Positions 1 through 6,887 of a stretch of DNA of 11,082 bases are shown in pieces (the first letter of the stretch is position 1; every line of letters begins with the position of its first letter). The stretch is taken from NCBI GenBank assembly GCA_016098155.1, contig JAAAJB010000410.1, forward strand, positions 1 through 11,082, in the 5' to 3' direction. Both the position numbers and the translations under genes were made by a program. Below the pieces are notes generated by a model that had not been told where the DNA came from, ran no database searches, and saw only the letters and a list, made by a program, of their open reading frames with translations. This DNA is from Actinomortierella ambigua (lineage: Eukaryota > Mortierellomycota > Mortierellomycetes > Mortierellales > Mortierellaceae).

Positions 1-16
1 GTCAAGCCCCGTATGA

Positions 17-62
17 AGCTTCGTAGCTCCTCCATCGCTAGCATTCGGCAGCTTCGTAGCTC
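17..62. repeat. 13-bp direct repeat pair
   Basis: AGCTTCGTAGCTC occurs twice, at 17-29 and 50-62, with 20 bp between the copies. Both lie outside the part that is shared with the other paralog flanks. No function is apparent. Confidence 0.6.
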
Positions 63-211
63 TAGAAGGAGCGTGAGCTTCACACTAAATTCCTTGTGAC
101 CGTTAATATTAGTGTGATTTTGTTTAGATTTACTGAATTGCACACTAGTGGGTGTACACTAAAATCTGTTCACTCATAATGTATTCTGGAACTCTGCAGA
201 GGATGCTGAGA

Positions 212-226
212 TCACAAGGGGTAAAA
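212..226 (+). promoter_or_regulatory. Shared core-promoter motif, gene 1
   Basis: The sequence TCACAAGGGGTAAAA recurs in recognisable form before all four genes (3788-3802, 6782-6797 and 9707-9720), always followed by a pyrimidine-rich stretch and then the start codon. Here it ends about 145 bp before the ATG. Homology by duplication alone could explain it, so a protein-binding role is inference. Confidence 0.35.
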
Positions 227-281
227 ACAAGAAACATTTTTTCTTTCGCTTTTTTCTCTTTTCCCCCAAAACTTAACCACG

Positions 282-338
282 CTCTCTCCACTCTCTCCAC
301 TCTCTCCACTCTCTCCACTCCCATCCCTCCCATCCCTC
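282..338. repeat. CT-rich 9-bp minisatellite in the gene 1 leader
   Basis: The unit CTCTCTCCA is repeated four times without error (282-317). After a short CTC link there are two copies of the related 9-mer CCATCCCTC (321-338). The matching place before gene 2 has a single CT block without expansion (about 3856-3880). The tract lies 33-89 bp before the start codon, so it is likely to be in the 5' UTR or at the transcription start of gene 1. The expansion is specific to this paralog and is probably slippage-prone. Confidence 0.85.
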
Positions 339-370
339 CCACACTTACATCTCTTCCTTTCTCCGCTAAA

Positions 371-2359
371 ATGCTGATCTCACTCGTCGACGTACTTGCA
401 GAGGAGCTCGTTCATCTTGTTAACGATGAGACCACAAGTAACGTCAAGTTTCTCATAGGTATTGGCCTTTATCATCTTTAGGTCTTGCTTTTTGTTTGAT
501 CGTCAATCCAGCTTGGGCGCTCCAGGAGTTTAAACTACAGTGTGAGCCTGAATTCTTTCTCTTTCTCTTTCTCTGCGTCTGCCACTCTCGGTAATCTGCA
601 ATCTCCGGTATTCCTTAGGGAAAGATGAGGAAGTCCGACATGGTCATTCTTGGATCCTTGCTGCGAGATCGCCATATTTTCGCCTAGCCTTAAAGCAGTC
701 TTGGAAAGAGGCAGCCGAGAGGACCTTCCGCAAGCCCAATATTGAACCTCCTGTGTTCGATCTTCTCTTACGATACATGTACACCGGCGAGATCGAGATG
801 TCGATGGACACCCTCGTCCCTGTCATCGATGCTGCGATGGAGCTCCAGTTGACTCAACTGGTATCGGCGTGCGAAGACTATGGCTGTCAACAAGTCAGGA
901 TGGAGACAGTCTGTGACTTACTTAAAATTGCCGATCGTCATGATCTGAAGAAACTCTGGAAAAAAGCGGCTAATTTCTTTTGCATGTACGCAGAGAAGTT
1001 ATTGCATACAGACGATTGGTTGAGTTTAGACATCGACACTTTACTCAGAGTGCTTTCATTAGATACTATCATTGCCAAGGAGCTTTCGGTGAGGTCGGCA
1101 GTTGTTCGGTATGCTCACCACCAGAATGGCTATGATCATATTGACTGCCCACTTCTTCCGTTTCCTGAGTGGCCGGGCCGACTGTTGGTCAAGGTTGATT
1201 CGGACGAGACAAACAGAGAGATTACCTCCAACAACGATGGCGATAATATCAACAATGATGGTGATGATGATCGATCGGGCTGCGTGGATGAGAGCAGTCG
1301 TGTAGAGACAAAAAACACTGTCAGAACCGATTTTGTAGTGAGCCTCTCCCACAAACAGTTCATGGACGTGCAGCGTACTATCGAACACATGTTGCCGGCT
1401 GTGCGGTTCACAAGCCTTCCGGTAGTGGATTTTGTCCGATGCATAGATGGCACCGGCTTGATTCCTGCAAGTCTTTCTCGCCAAGTCTACTGGTACAATT
1501 GCCTGCCTTCATATTCCTCCAGCGATCTGGCTCCACCCCGTTGGCAGGCCTCATCATTTTTACCAGATTGCCAATGGCCAAATATGCTAGTGTGGCTTAT
1601 GAATGCACTGAGCTCCAAACCCTCCTTCAAGGACTCGAACAGGTGAGTATTTTTTATCCGACCTAGCAATCTACTGTTTCGAATATGACATTCTCTGAAT
1701 GGACCAAAATGAGGGTACTGCTTGCTTCTTCTGTATGGGACAATAATTAGGAGAAAGCCTAATAATTTGCGGTATTTTCTTTTCTTTGCAGTCGAATAGA
1801 ACCTCGGAGAATCTACAAGGCTTCCAAGGATGGTTTTAATGCCGAGGCATTTCACCAGCATTGTGATAATCGAGGTCCTACATTGACGGTTGCACGTACC
1901 AGTACTGGGTACGTTGTTGGAGGCTACAACGAGGAAAGCTGGTTATCTGACAGCCAATACCACTTTGGTGACACCAACTTTCTCTTCCGGTACGATCTTC
2001 AAGACCGGACGATGACCCAGGCCAATCTTCGTTGGCGCAAGGAGTATGCTTCTGGCAGTGAGGAATGTACAGGTCCAACGTTTGGTGGGTTTGATTTGCG
2101 TATTTCAGGGGTCAGTAATTTTCTTCGAAATCGAATGGTTGGGACCGCACTGATCCAGCATTAGCAGTGAAAGTCCACTACCCTGACTGATCCTATTTCC
2201 AACTGCTTGATTTAGAATGGCAGAGGTTCATGCATGTCTAAGTCTGGTAACAAGGCCTCTTACGACGTCAAATCCTGGCATAGATTGACCTTCACAGTGA
2301 CTGACTATGAGGTCTTCAAGATCGTGCTGAGTCCTTTTAAGAGAGTCAGCGTACAATAG
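371..2359 (+). CDS. BTB-BACK-TLDc domain protein, gene 1 (spliced, 4 exons)
   Basis: The exons are 371-458, 619-1642, 1792-2110 and 2216-2359; joined, they give 524 codons and a TAG stop. All introns are GT-AG (160, 149 and 105 bp) in phases 1, 2 and 0. Start choice: the ATG has A at -3 and gives the short lead-in expected before a fungal BTB fold. The BTB domain (about residues 1-125) shows HSWILAARSPYF (39-50), RKPNIEP (67-73) and FDLLLRYMYTGE (76-87). BACK (about 125-330) is split by an acidic Asn/Asp-rich insert at about 223-266. TLDc (about 371-515) shows ASKDGF, CDNRGPTLT and VVGGYN in exon 3 and FTVTDYEVFK in exon 4. BTB-BACK proteins usually bridge cullin-3 to substrates. TLDc proteins are linked to oxidative-stress resistance and V-ATPase. 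The specific role here is unknown. Oddities: residue 188 is Arg where genes 2-4 have Trp, and the C-terminus runs 9 residues past that of gene 2. The domain calls are firm; the exact splice sites rest on paralog comparison. Confidence 0.9.
459..618 (+). other. Intron 1 of gene 1
   Basis: This GT-AG intron interrupts the codon for Gly30 after its first base. It is 160 bp long and differs from intron 1 of gene 2 (3998-4151) by five substitutions and one 6-bp TTTCTC unit, about 97% identity. The flanking exon 1 is only about 85% identical. A CT-rich TTTCTC microsatellite lies near its middle, around 551-571. Confidence 0.85.
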
Positions 2360-3173
2360 CTTTTGGGCCTTAAGATCCTCACTGGCAATAGGTGTCCTCA
2401 TGGACTCAGAGCGGGAGGAGAACATGGAATGTGACGTTAAAATCGCTTTAAACTCGTACCAAACCGCCACGCACCCGCCGCAAACCCGCTGTAGAATCCA
2501 CTCACATCCGAAAAAAAGGAAACCGCACGGCGGGAAGCACAACCGGGGGAAACATGCGCAGCATACAAACTAAATCGGGTGCATTAGCTGATACCATCTT
2601 CCACGTAGTCTCTGTCCGACTGTCAAATGCTGGACACCTCCATACCATCCCCTCATTACCATTTCCCCTGGCCACAGTAAACTGCGATGCAAGCAATATC
2701 TCACTATTTGACATGGGCGAGTAATAGGAGCATGATAACTACAGACGATTTGAGAATGAATAATAATTATATCTTCGTCTTCTTCAGCGAGAGCGGAGTC
2801 TTGGTTGCTAAAGCTACGTGAAAAATGATATTGTGGGTTTGATTTGTGTGCTGAGAGGACTTGTCCTGCTTGTTGAATAGTCTCTCTGCTTCCATTGATG
2901 TCGCCTGGATACTGAAGCACTTTCTCGCCATGGGGCCAAGTGACGCATGGGAGAGTATGGATGTACCGACTCCGCACGCCAGTAGCCTTTAGGGGAATCC
3001 CTGTATTAATCAAGTTTAGCAGGGTCTGTGATTTAGTCATATGAGTGAGTGAAAAAAATACACGTAAAGTGTTCCATCTGAAGAAAGGTTTTTTAAAAAA
3101 TGGATTTTAGAAAAATGCGCCTCTCGTTGATCAACTATCTCGGTTTACTGTGGTCGTTTATTTACCCATACAG

Positions 3174-3284
3174 GATGGCAAAAGCTCGAGCATGGGAGAG
3201 GAGTCGTATGACATGGGTTCACACTGGGTTCCCGCGAAGTTTACAGTTACCAACCGCGAGACTTATGGGGTCTTGCGACGCTGA
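3174..3284 (+). pseudogene. Orphan, diverged TLDc C-terminal exon
   Basis: Directly after an acceptor-like CCCATACAG (ending at 3173), a phase-0 frame reads DGKSSSMGEESYDMGSHW, then KFTVTNRETYGVLRR, then TGA. It matches the exon 4 layout of genes 1-3: an opening DGR/NGR-type motif, a Ser/Met-rich run, Tyr-Asp, then FTVT followed by E, one or two residues and V, then a stop a few codons later. Length is 36 codons against 41 (genes 2 and 3) and 47 (gene 1). I find no exon 1-3 homologue between 2360 and 3170, so it is most simply the remnant of another family member. Because acceptor and phase fit the exon 3 donor of gene 1 (2110/2111), it could instead serve as an alternative last exon through a 1063-bp intron. 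Confidence 0.6.
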
Positions 3285-3409
3285 GTGACGGCTGTGTGCA
3301 TGCACCACATCATAGCTCCCATTGCGCGATCAAGATGCGCTGGCGAAAAGAAAAAGGAGCGAAAGGTCTTACATGAGGCGTATGCGAGTTCTGAAAAAGA
3401 GAGGGTTGA

Positions 3410-3435
3410 GATGCATGCAGGGGATGCATGCAGGG
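3410..3435. repeat. 13-bp tandem duplication
   Basis: GATGCATGCAGGG occurs twice back to back (3410-3422 and 3423-3435). Each copy contains the palindrome ATGCAT and the overlapping TGCATGCA. It lies in the unshared part of the spacer and no function is evident. Confidence 0.8.
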
Positions 3436-3787
3436 GTACGGAGAAGAAAAATCAATTGAGGAAAGAAAGTGAGAGCATACATTGCAGGAGATGTCTACAT
3501 TGCAGTAGACCATCCATATCGTGATGCTCCATTGCGACATATCCTTTGACTAAGCAATAGCGTGTATCAAGTGTTAGAGTACAGTAGAAAGTATAAAGTA
3601 TTGGCACCCTTTGGGAACACACGTAGTGGCCATGCAGCAACGGTTTCTCAGCATTTTCTCGTAAAGCATCCCTGGGAGCCTCGAGGTCATTTACGTATTC
3701 GATGTCTCCCCTCGATGAGTCGAAGAAACACTGGAAAGAATGCAGCACAACTTTATGTTTTGTGGAACTCCGCGGAAGATGTTGAGA

Positions 3788-3802
3788 TCACAAGGGGCAA
3801 AA
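3788..3802 (+). promoter_or_regulatory. Shared core-promoter motif, gene 2
   Basis: TCACAAGGGGCAAAA differs by one base from the copy before gene 1 and ends about 108 bp before the gene 2 start codon. It is followed by an A run, a T/C-rich tract and a single, unexpanded CT block. The role is inferred from position and repetition in the array. Confidence 0.35.
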
Positions 3803-3909
3803 AAAAAAATGCAAAGATTTTTTCTTTCGCCCTTTTCCCCAATACTTTCAACTACGCTTTCTCCACTCCCATCCTTCCCACACTTCCATCTCCTCATTTC
3901 TCAGTTACG

Positions 3910-6016
3910 ATGCTGATATCACTCGTTAAAGTACTCATAGAGGACTTTGGTCATCTTGTTAACGATGAGACCACAAGCGACGTCAAGTTTCTCATAGGTA
4001 TTGGCCTTTATCATCTTCAGGCCTTGCTTTTTGTTTGATCGTCAATCCAGCTTGGGCGCTCCAGGAGTTTAAACTACAGTGTGGGCCTGAATTCTTTCTC
4101 TTTCTCTACGTCTGCCACTCTCGGTAATCTGCAATCTCCGGTATTCCGTAGGGAAAGATGAAGAAGTTCGACATGGTCATTCTTTGGTCCTTGCTGCGAG
4201 ATCGCCATATTTTCGTGCAGCCTTGAAGCAGTCTTGGAAAGAGGCAGCCGAGAGAACCTTCCGCAAACCCAATATTGAACCTCCCGTGTTTGATCTTCTT
4301 GCGCAATACATGTACACCGGCAAGATCGAGATGACGATGGACATCCTCGCCCCTGTCGTTGATGCCGCGATGGAGCTCCAGTTGACTCAACTAGTATCGG
4401 CATGCGAAAACTATAGCTGTCAAGAAGTCGGTATGAAGTCAGTCTTTGAAATGCTTGCACTCGCTGATCGTCATGGCCTGAAGAAACTCTGGACAGCGGC
4501 GACCAGTTTCTTTTGCATCTACGCAGAGAAGTTGTTGGATACGGACGATTGGCAGGGATTGGATAGGGATGTCTTGACCAAGGTGCTTTCGTTGGATTCC
4601 ATCATTGCCAAAGAGCTCTCGGTGTGGTCGACGGTTGTCCGATATGCTCACCACCAGAATGGCTATGATCATATTGACTGCCCACTTCTCCGGTTTCCTA
4701 AGTGGCCGGGCCGACTGTTGGTCAAGGTTGATCTAGACGAGACGGACAGAGGGGATGCCTCCAGCACTAGTGACGACAACAATGATAGCCATGATGATCG
4801 ATCAGACCATGAAGATGAGAACGGTCATAGAAAGACGAATGACACCGCCGATCCGAAAGACATGATAGTGAGCCTCTCCCGCAAACAGTTCCTGGACTTG
4901 CAGGATGTCATCGAACACATGCTACCGGCTGTCCGCTTCACAAGTCTACCGATAGTGGATTTTGTCCGATGTATAGATGGCACCGGCTTGGTTCCTGCAA
5001 GTCTTTCTCGCCAGGTCTACTGGCGGAATCTCCTGCCTCCAGATTCTCGCAGTGACCTGGCCCCACCTCGTTTTCACTACTCGTCAATTTTACCATGCTG
5101 CCAATGGCCACAGGTGCAAGTGTGGCTGATGAACGCACTGAGTCTCAAACCATCCTTCAGTAACTCTAACAGGTAAATATAGTCCTTTTCACGCATTTTC
5201 ATCTTATTTGGAGCAAGAAAATCGCGCTATTAGGGTTACCTCATACATGGTCTAGCCCTAATAGGCAAGAGCTGATGCCGTACTAGCAACTTCGGGCAGT
5301 AAAAAAAGATGAAAACGACAATAATATCCGACCTGCCAATCCACTGTTTCGGATATGACACTCTCTAATGGCATTGGTCTAAAATGAGAGTACTGCTGAA
5401 TGAGAAAATAGGAAAAAGTGAGAATCTCGTCTAATTCTCTGTATTTCTTTCCTTTACAGTCGAATAGAACTTCAGAGAATCTACCTGGCTTCCAAGGATG
5501 GTTTTTCCACCGAGCATTTTCACAAGCATTGTGACAATCAAGGTCCTACATTGACGGTTGCACGTACCAGTACTGGATACTTTTTTGGTGGCTACAACGA
5601 GGCAAGCTGGTTCTCTGATGGGCAGTACCACTCTGGTGACACCAACTTTCTCTTCCAGTACAATCCTCAGACCCACTTACTACTCCAGGCCACTCTTCGT
5701 TGGCACAAGCAGTATGCTTCTGGCAGTATGCTCGTTACAGGTCCAACGTTCGGTGTGTATGATTTGCGTATTTCAGGGGTGAGTTATTTCTTCCAATCGA
5801 AGTCGGGAGCACATTGATTGTCAGCTTATCCAGCATTGGCAGTGAAAGTCTACTATCCTGACTGGTCCTACTTGCAATTGCTTGATTTAGGATGGTAGAG
5901 ATTCAGTCATGTCTAAGTCTGATAACGTGCCTGCATACGACATCAATCAATTCGGCCCTCCCATGAAATTCACAGTGACTGACTACGAGGTCTTCAAGAT
6001 CTGGCTGTGTCCTTGA
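3910..6016 (+). CDS. BTB-BACK-TLDc domain protein, gene 2 (spliced, 4 exons)
   Basis: The exons are 3910-3997, 4152-5172, 5460-5778 and 5891-6016, giving 517 codons and a TGA stop. Introns are GT-AG (154, 287 and 112 bp) in the same phases as gene 1. The ATG has A at -3. BTB (about 1-125) shows HSLVLAARSPYF, RKPNIEP and YMYTGK. BACK (about 125-330) carries an acidic His/Asp-rich insert at about 223-266 and keeps Trp188. TLDc (about 370-512) shows ASKDGF, CDNQGPTLT, FFGGYN, GDTNFLFQY and FTVTDYEVFK. The likely role, by family, is a cullin-3-type adaptor joined to a TLDc module; substrate and location are unknown, with no signal peptide or membrane span. The insert region and the DNA at 4539-4611 match gene 4, whereas exon 1 and intron 1 match gene 1 and the TLDc half matches gene 3. 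Intron 2 carries a roughly 140-bp insertion absent from genes 1 and 3. Confidence 0.9.
3998..4151 (+). other. Intron 1 of gene 2
   Basis: This GT-AG phase 1 intron is 154 bp and nearly identical to intron 1 of gene 1 (459-618). It is far less similar to those of genes 3 and 4. It is better conserved than the exon on its 5' side. Confidence 0.85.
5181..5322. mobile_element. MITE-like insertion in intron 2 of gene 2
   Basis: Compared with intron 2 of genes 1 and 3, about 142 extra bp lie here, flanked by AATAT on both sides (5176-5180 and 5323-5327), which could be a target-site duplication. Near the ends are inverted copies of a 10-mer, TTTTCATCTT (5196-5205) and AAGATGAAAA (5306-5315), extending to 13 of 14 matches inward. 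A second, inner inverted repeat, CTATTAGGG (5227-5235) with CCCTAATAG (5256-5264), would fold as a hairpin. There is no coding capacity. A small non-autonomous element fits best; no matching transposase is in the window, so the class is open. Confidence 0.5.
5227..5264. repeat. Hairpin-forming inverted repeat
   Basis: The arms CTATTAGGG and CCCTAATAG are perfect inverted copies. With one G-U-type mismatch the stem lengthens to 12 positions around a 14-nt loop. It lies in the centre-left of the intronic insertion of gene 2. A bacterial-type terminator reading is unsuitable in a eukaryotic intron. Confidence 0.7.
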
Positions 6017-6103
6017 GCGAAAGTTGGCGTACAATAGATTTTGCTCTCGAAGATATTCACTGGCCACAGGTTTCCCTAGTACCGCGACCTATAAAGAAAT
6101 CGC

Positions 6104-6109
6104 AATAAA
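6104..6109 (+). terminator. Polyadenylation-type signal of gene 2
   Basis: AATAAA lies 88 bp after the gene 2 stop codon, inside a stretch conserved after gene 3 (8954-8959). Canonical hexamers are not obligatory in fungi, but position and conservation support it. Confidence 0.5.
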
Positions 6110-6495
6110 ATCTTTAGACGTTGTCACTTTCATCCCCGGCTTATGATATGTCTTAAAGTTGATTGACATTGCTTTTGTCGCCAGTCGCAACACGTACATG
6201 CACATGGTCGCGTGTTTTAAGAAATTTTTGCTGCGCTGCAAATTTGTTAGATGAGTAACGTTGTGTTTTCCCTAAACACAAAGACATGTGCTCCAAAGAA
6301 GGTGAAGGCACAAAAACGCAGAATCCTTGATGAAAATACTTTAGATAAATGACACTGCATTTCATTTTTTCTTCGCTCTCTCCTTCGATTTCGTTTGCTG
6401 TTATGTCCGTATCATTTATATTTTAATTCTATCAGCGTCAACCGTGCTCTTATCCTCATCTGCCCTGCTGTGACACATGCGCGCAAGTCCTGAAC

Positions 6496-6530
6496 AGGAG
6501 GATACGGTCTTGTTTAACGACGAGACACTC
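6496..6530 (+). pseudogene. Exon-1-like echo upstream of gene 3
   Basis: Read in frame from 6498, this piece gives EDTVLFNDETLM and then TGA, against EDFGHLVNDETTSD in exon 1 of gene 2. At DNA level TCTTGTT, AACGA and GAGAC are shared with exon 1 of genes 1 and 2, with one extra T. No exon 2 follows it before gene 3. It may be a fragment left by an older unequal crossover. The match is short, so chance is possible. Confidence 0.3.
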
Positions 6531-6781
6531 ATGTGAGCGAGTCGACAAAGCACGGAACATTAGCGGTTCCTACAAAAGAAGTATTAATAGGTAATGGATG
6601 GCTAATAACACCAACGCACGCCCCAGAACCGCGCACCAGAGGGCCCTTGTTAGAGCCTCCATGGTGTCCGCGCTGGTACTCACCGGTCACGCATTCTCAG
6701 CTCCTTGTGTCCTCTCTCATCAACTTTGGGGAAACCACAATGTCGTGTTGTTTCTTGTGTCAGAAATCTCGTGTTACATCC

Positions 6782-6797
6782 TCACCAAAGGAGCAAA
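6782..6797 (+). promoter_or_regulatory. Shared core-promoter motif, gene 3
   Basis: TCACCAAAGGAGCAAA, the gene 3 version of the motif, ends 91 bp before the ATG. It is followed by an A run (TGAAAAAAAAGCC) where gene 4 has a TATA-like run, and then by a T/C-rich stretch. Confidence 0.35.
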
Positions 6798-6887
6798 CTG
6801 AAAAAAAAGCCACAAAATGATTTTTTCCTTTGGCCAGCAAACAATTCCATTTTCCGTTCTCACGCCTCACCTCAACCTCAACTCCCG

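Larger units (their letters stand above)
1..370 (+). promoter_or_regulatory. 5' flank and promoter region of BTB-BACK-TLDc gene 1
   Basis: There is no gene here. From about 170 onward the sequence is alignable with the flank before gene 2 (about 3755-3909), so this part belongs to the duplicated unit. Upstream of that, 1-140 is unique within the window and holds a 13-bp direct repeat (17-29 and 50-62) and an 8-bp perfect inverted repeat, CACACTAA (81-88) with TTAGTGTG (109-116). A motif, TCACAAGGGG followed by an A-rich run, lies at 212-226. A T/C-rich tract follows, ending in a 9-bp minisatellite (282-338). No clear TATA box is visible. The transcription start is not determinable from sequence alone; a start within the pyrimidine-rich stretch would fit fungal habit. 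Confidence 0.55.
2360..3909. other. Spacer between genes 1 and 2
   Basis: The first roughly 40 bp continue the 3' flank shared with genes 2 and 3; similarity ends near 2400. The shared AATAAA signal seen after genes 2 and 3 is therefore missing after gene 1. The block from about 2400 to about 3750 has no counterpart in the other spacers. It holds an isolated TLDc last exon (3174-3284), a 13-bp tandem repeat (3410-3435) and a 156-codon minus-strand reading frame (3040 down to 2570). That frame has no domain I recognise and does not look convincingly coding. From about 3755 the sequence matches the gene 1 promoter region. Confidence 0.7.
6017..6887. repeat. Spacer between genes 2 and 3, first copy of a duplicated spacer
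   Basis: Nearly the whole length is alignable with 8867-9810. It opens with the conserved 3' flank (including an in-frame CAATAG just past the stop), a polyadenylation-type AATAAA (6104-6109), and a run of AT-rich sequence. Next comes a piece resembling exon 1 (6496-6530), and from about 6590 the promoter region of gene 3. Short reading frames at 6533-6989 are not conserved in frame in the second copy, so I call none of them a gene. Confidence 0.75.

Noticed and set aside
81..116. 8-bp inverted repeat as a possible transposon end
   Set aside because: Too short, with no target duplication or second end visible in the window.
152..481. Upstream extension of the gene 1 start into a 109-codon frame
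   Set aside because: It runs through the minisatellite and through the exon 1 donor into the intron; only the part from the ATG at 371 to 458 is conserved in the paralogs.
1059..1484. Minus-strand frames opposite exon 2 of all genes (also 4106-4390, 7698-8021 and 10106-10561)
   Set aside because: They are shadows of the BTB/BACK coding sequence; the sense frames carry the domain motifs and splice signals, and the antisense products show none.
2570..3040. 156-codon reading frame on the minus strand in the gene 1-2 spacer
   Set aside because: No domain, no paralog and no conservation elsewhere in the window; it overlaps no splice-consistent model and could arise by chance in 1 kb. A protein search and RNA-seq would decide.
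3100..3288. 62-codon frame beginning at the ATG at 3100
   Set aside because: The TLDc-like peptide lies in another frame that opens at the acceptor at 3173; the frame from 3100 gives no recognisable motif.
5231..5238. TTAGGGTT resembling a telomere repeat
   Set aside because: A single unit inside a hairpin arm in an intron; no tandem array, so no telomeric meaning.
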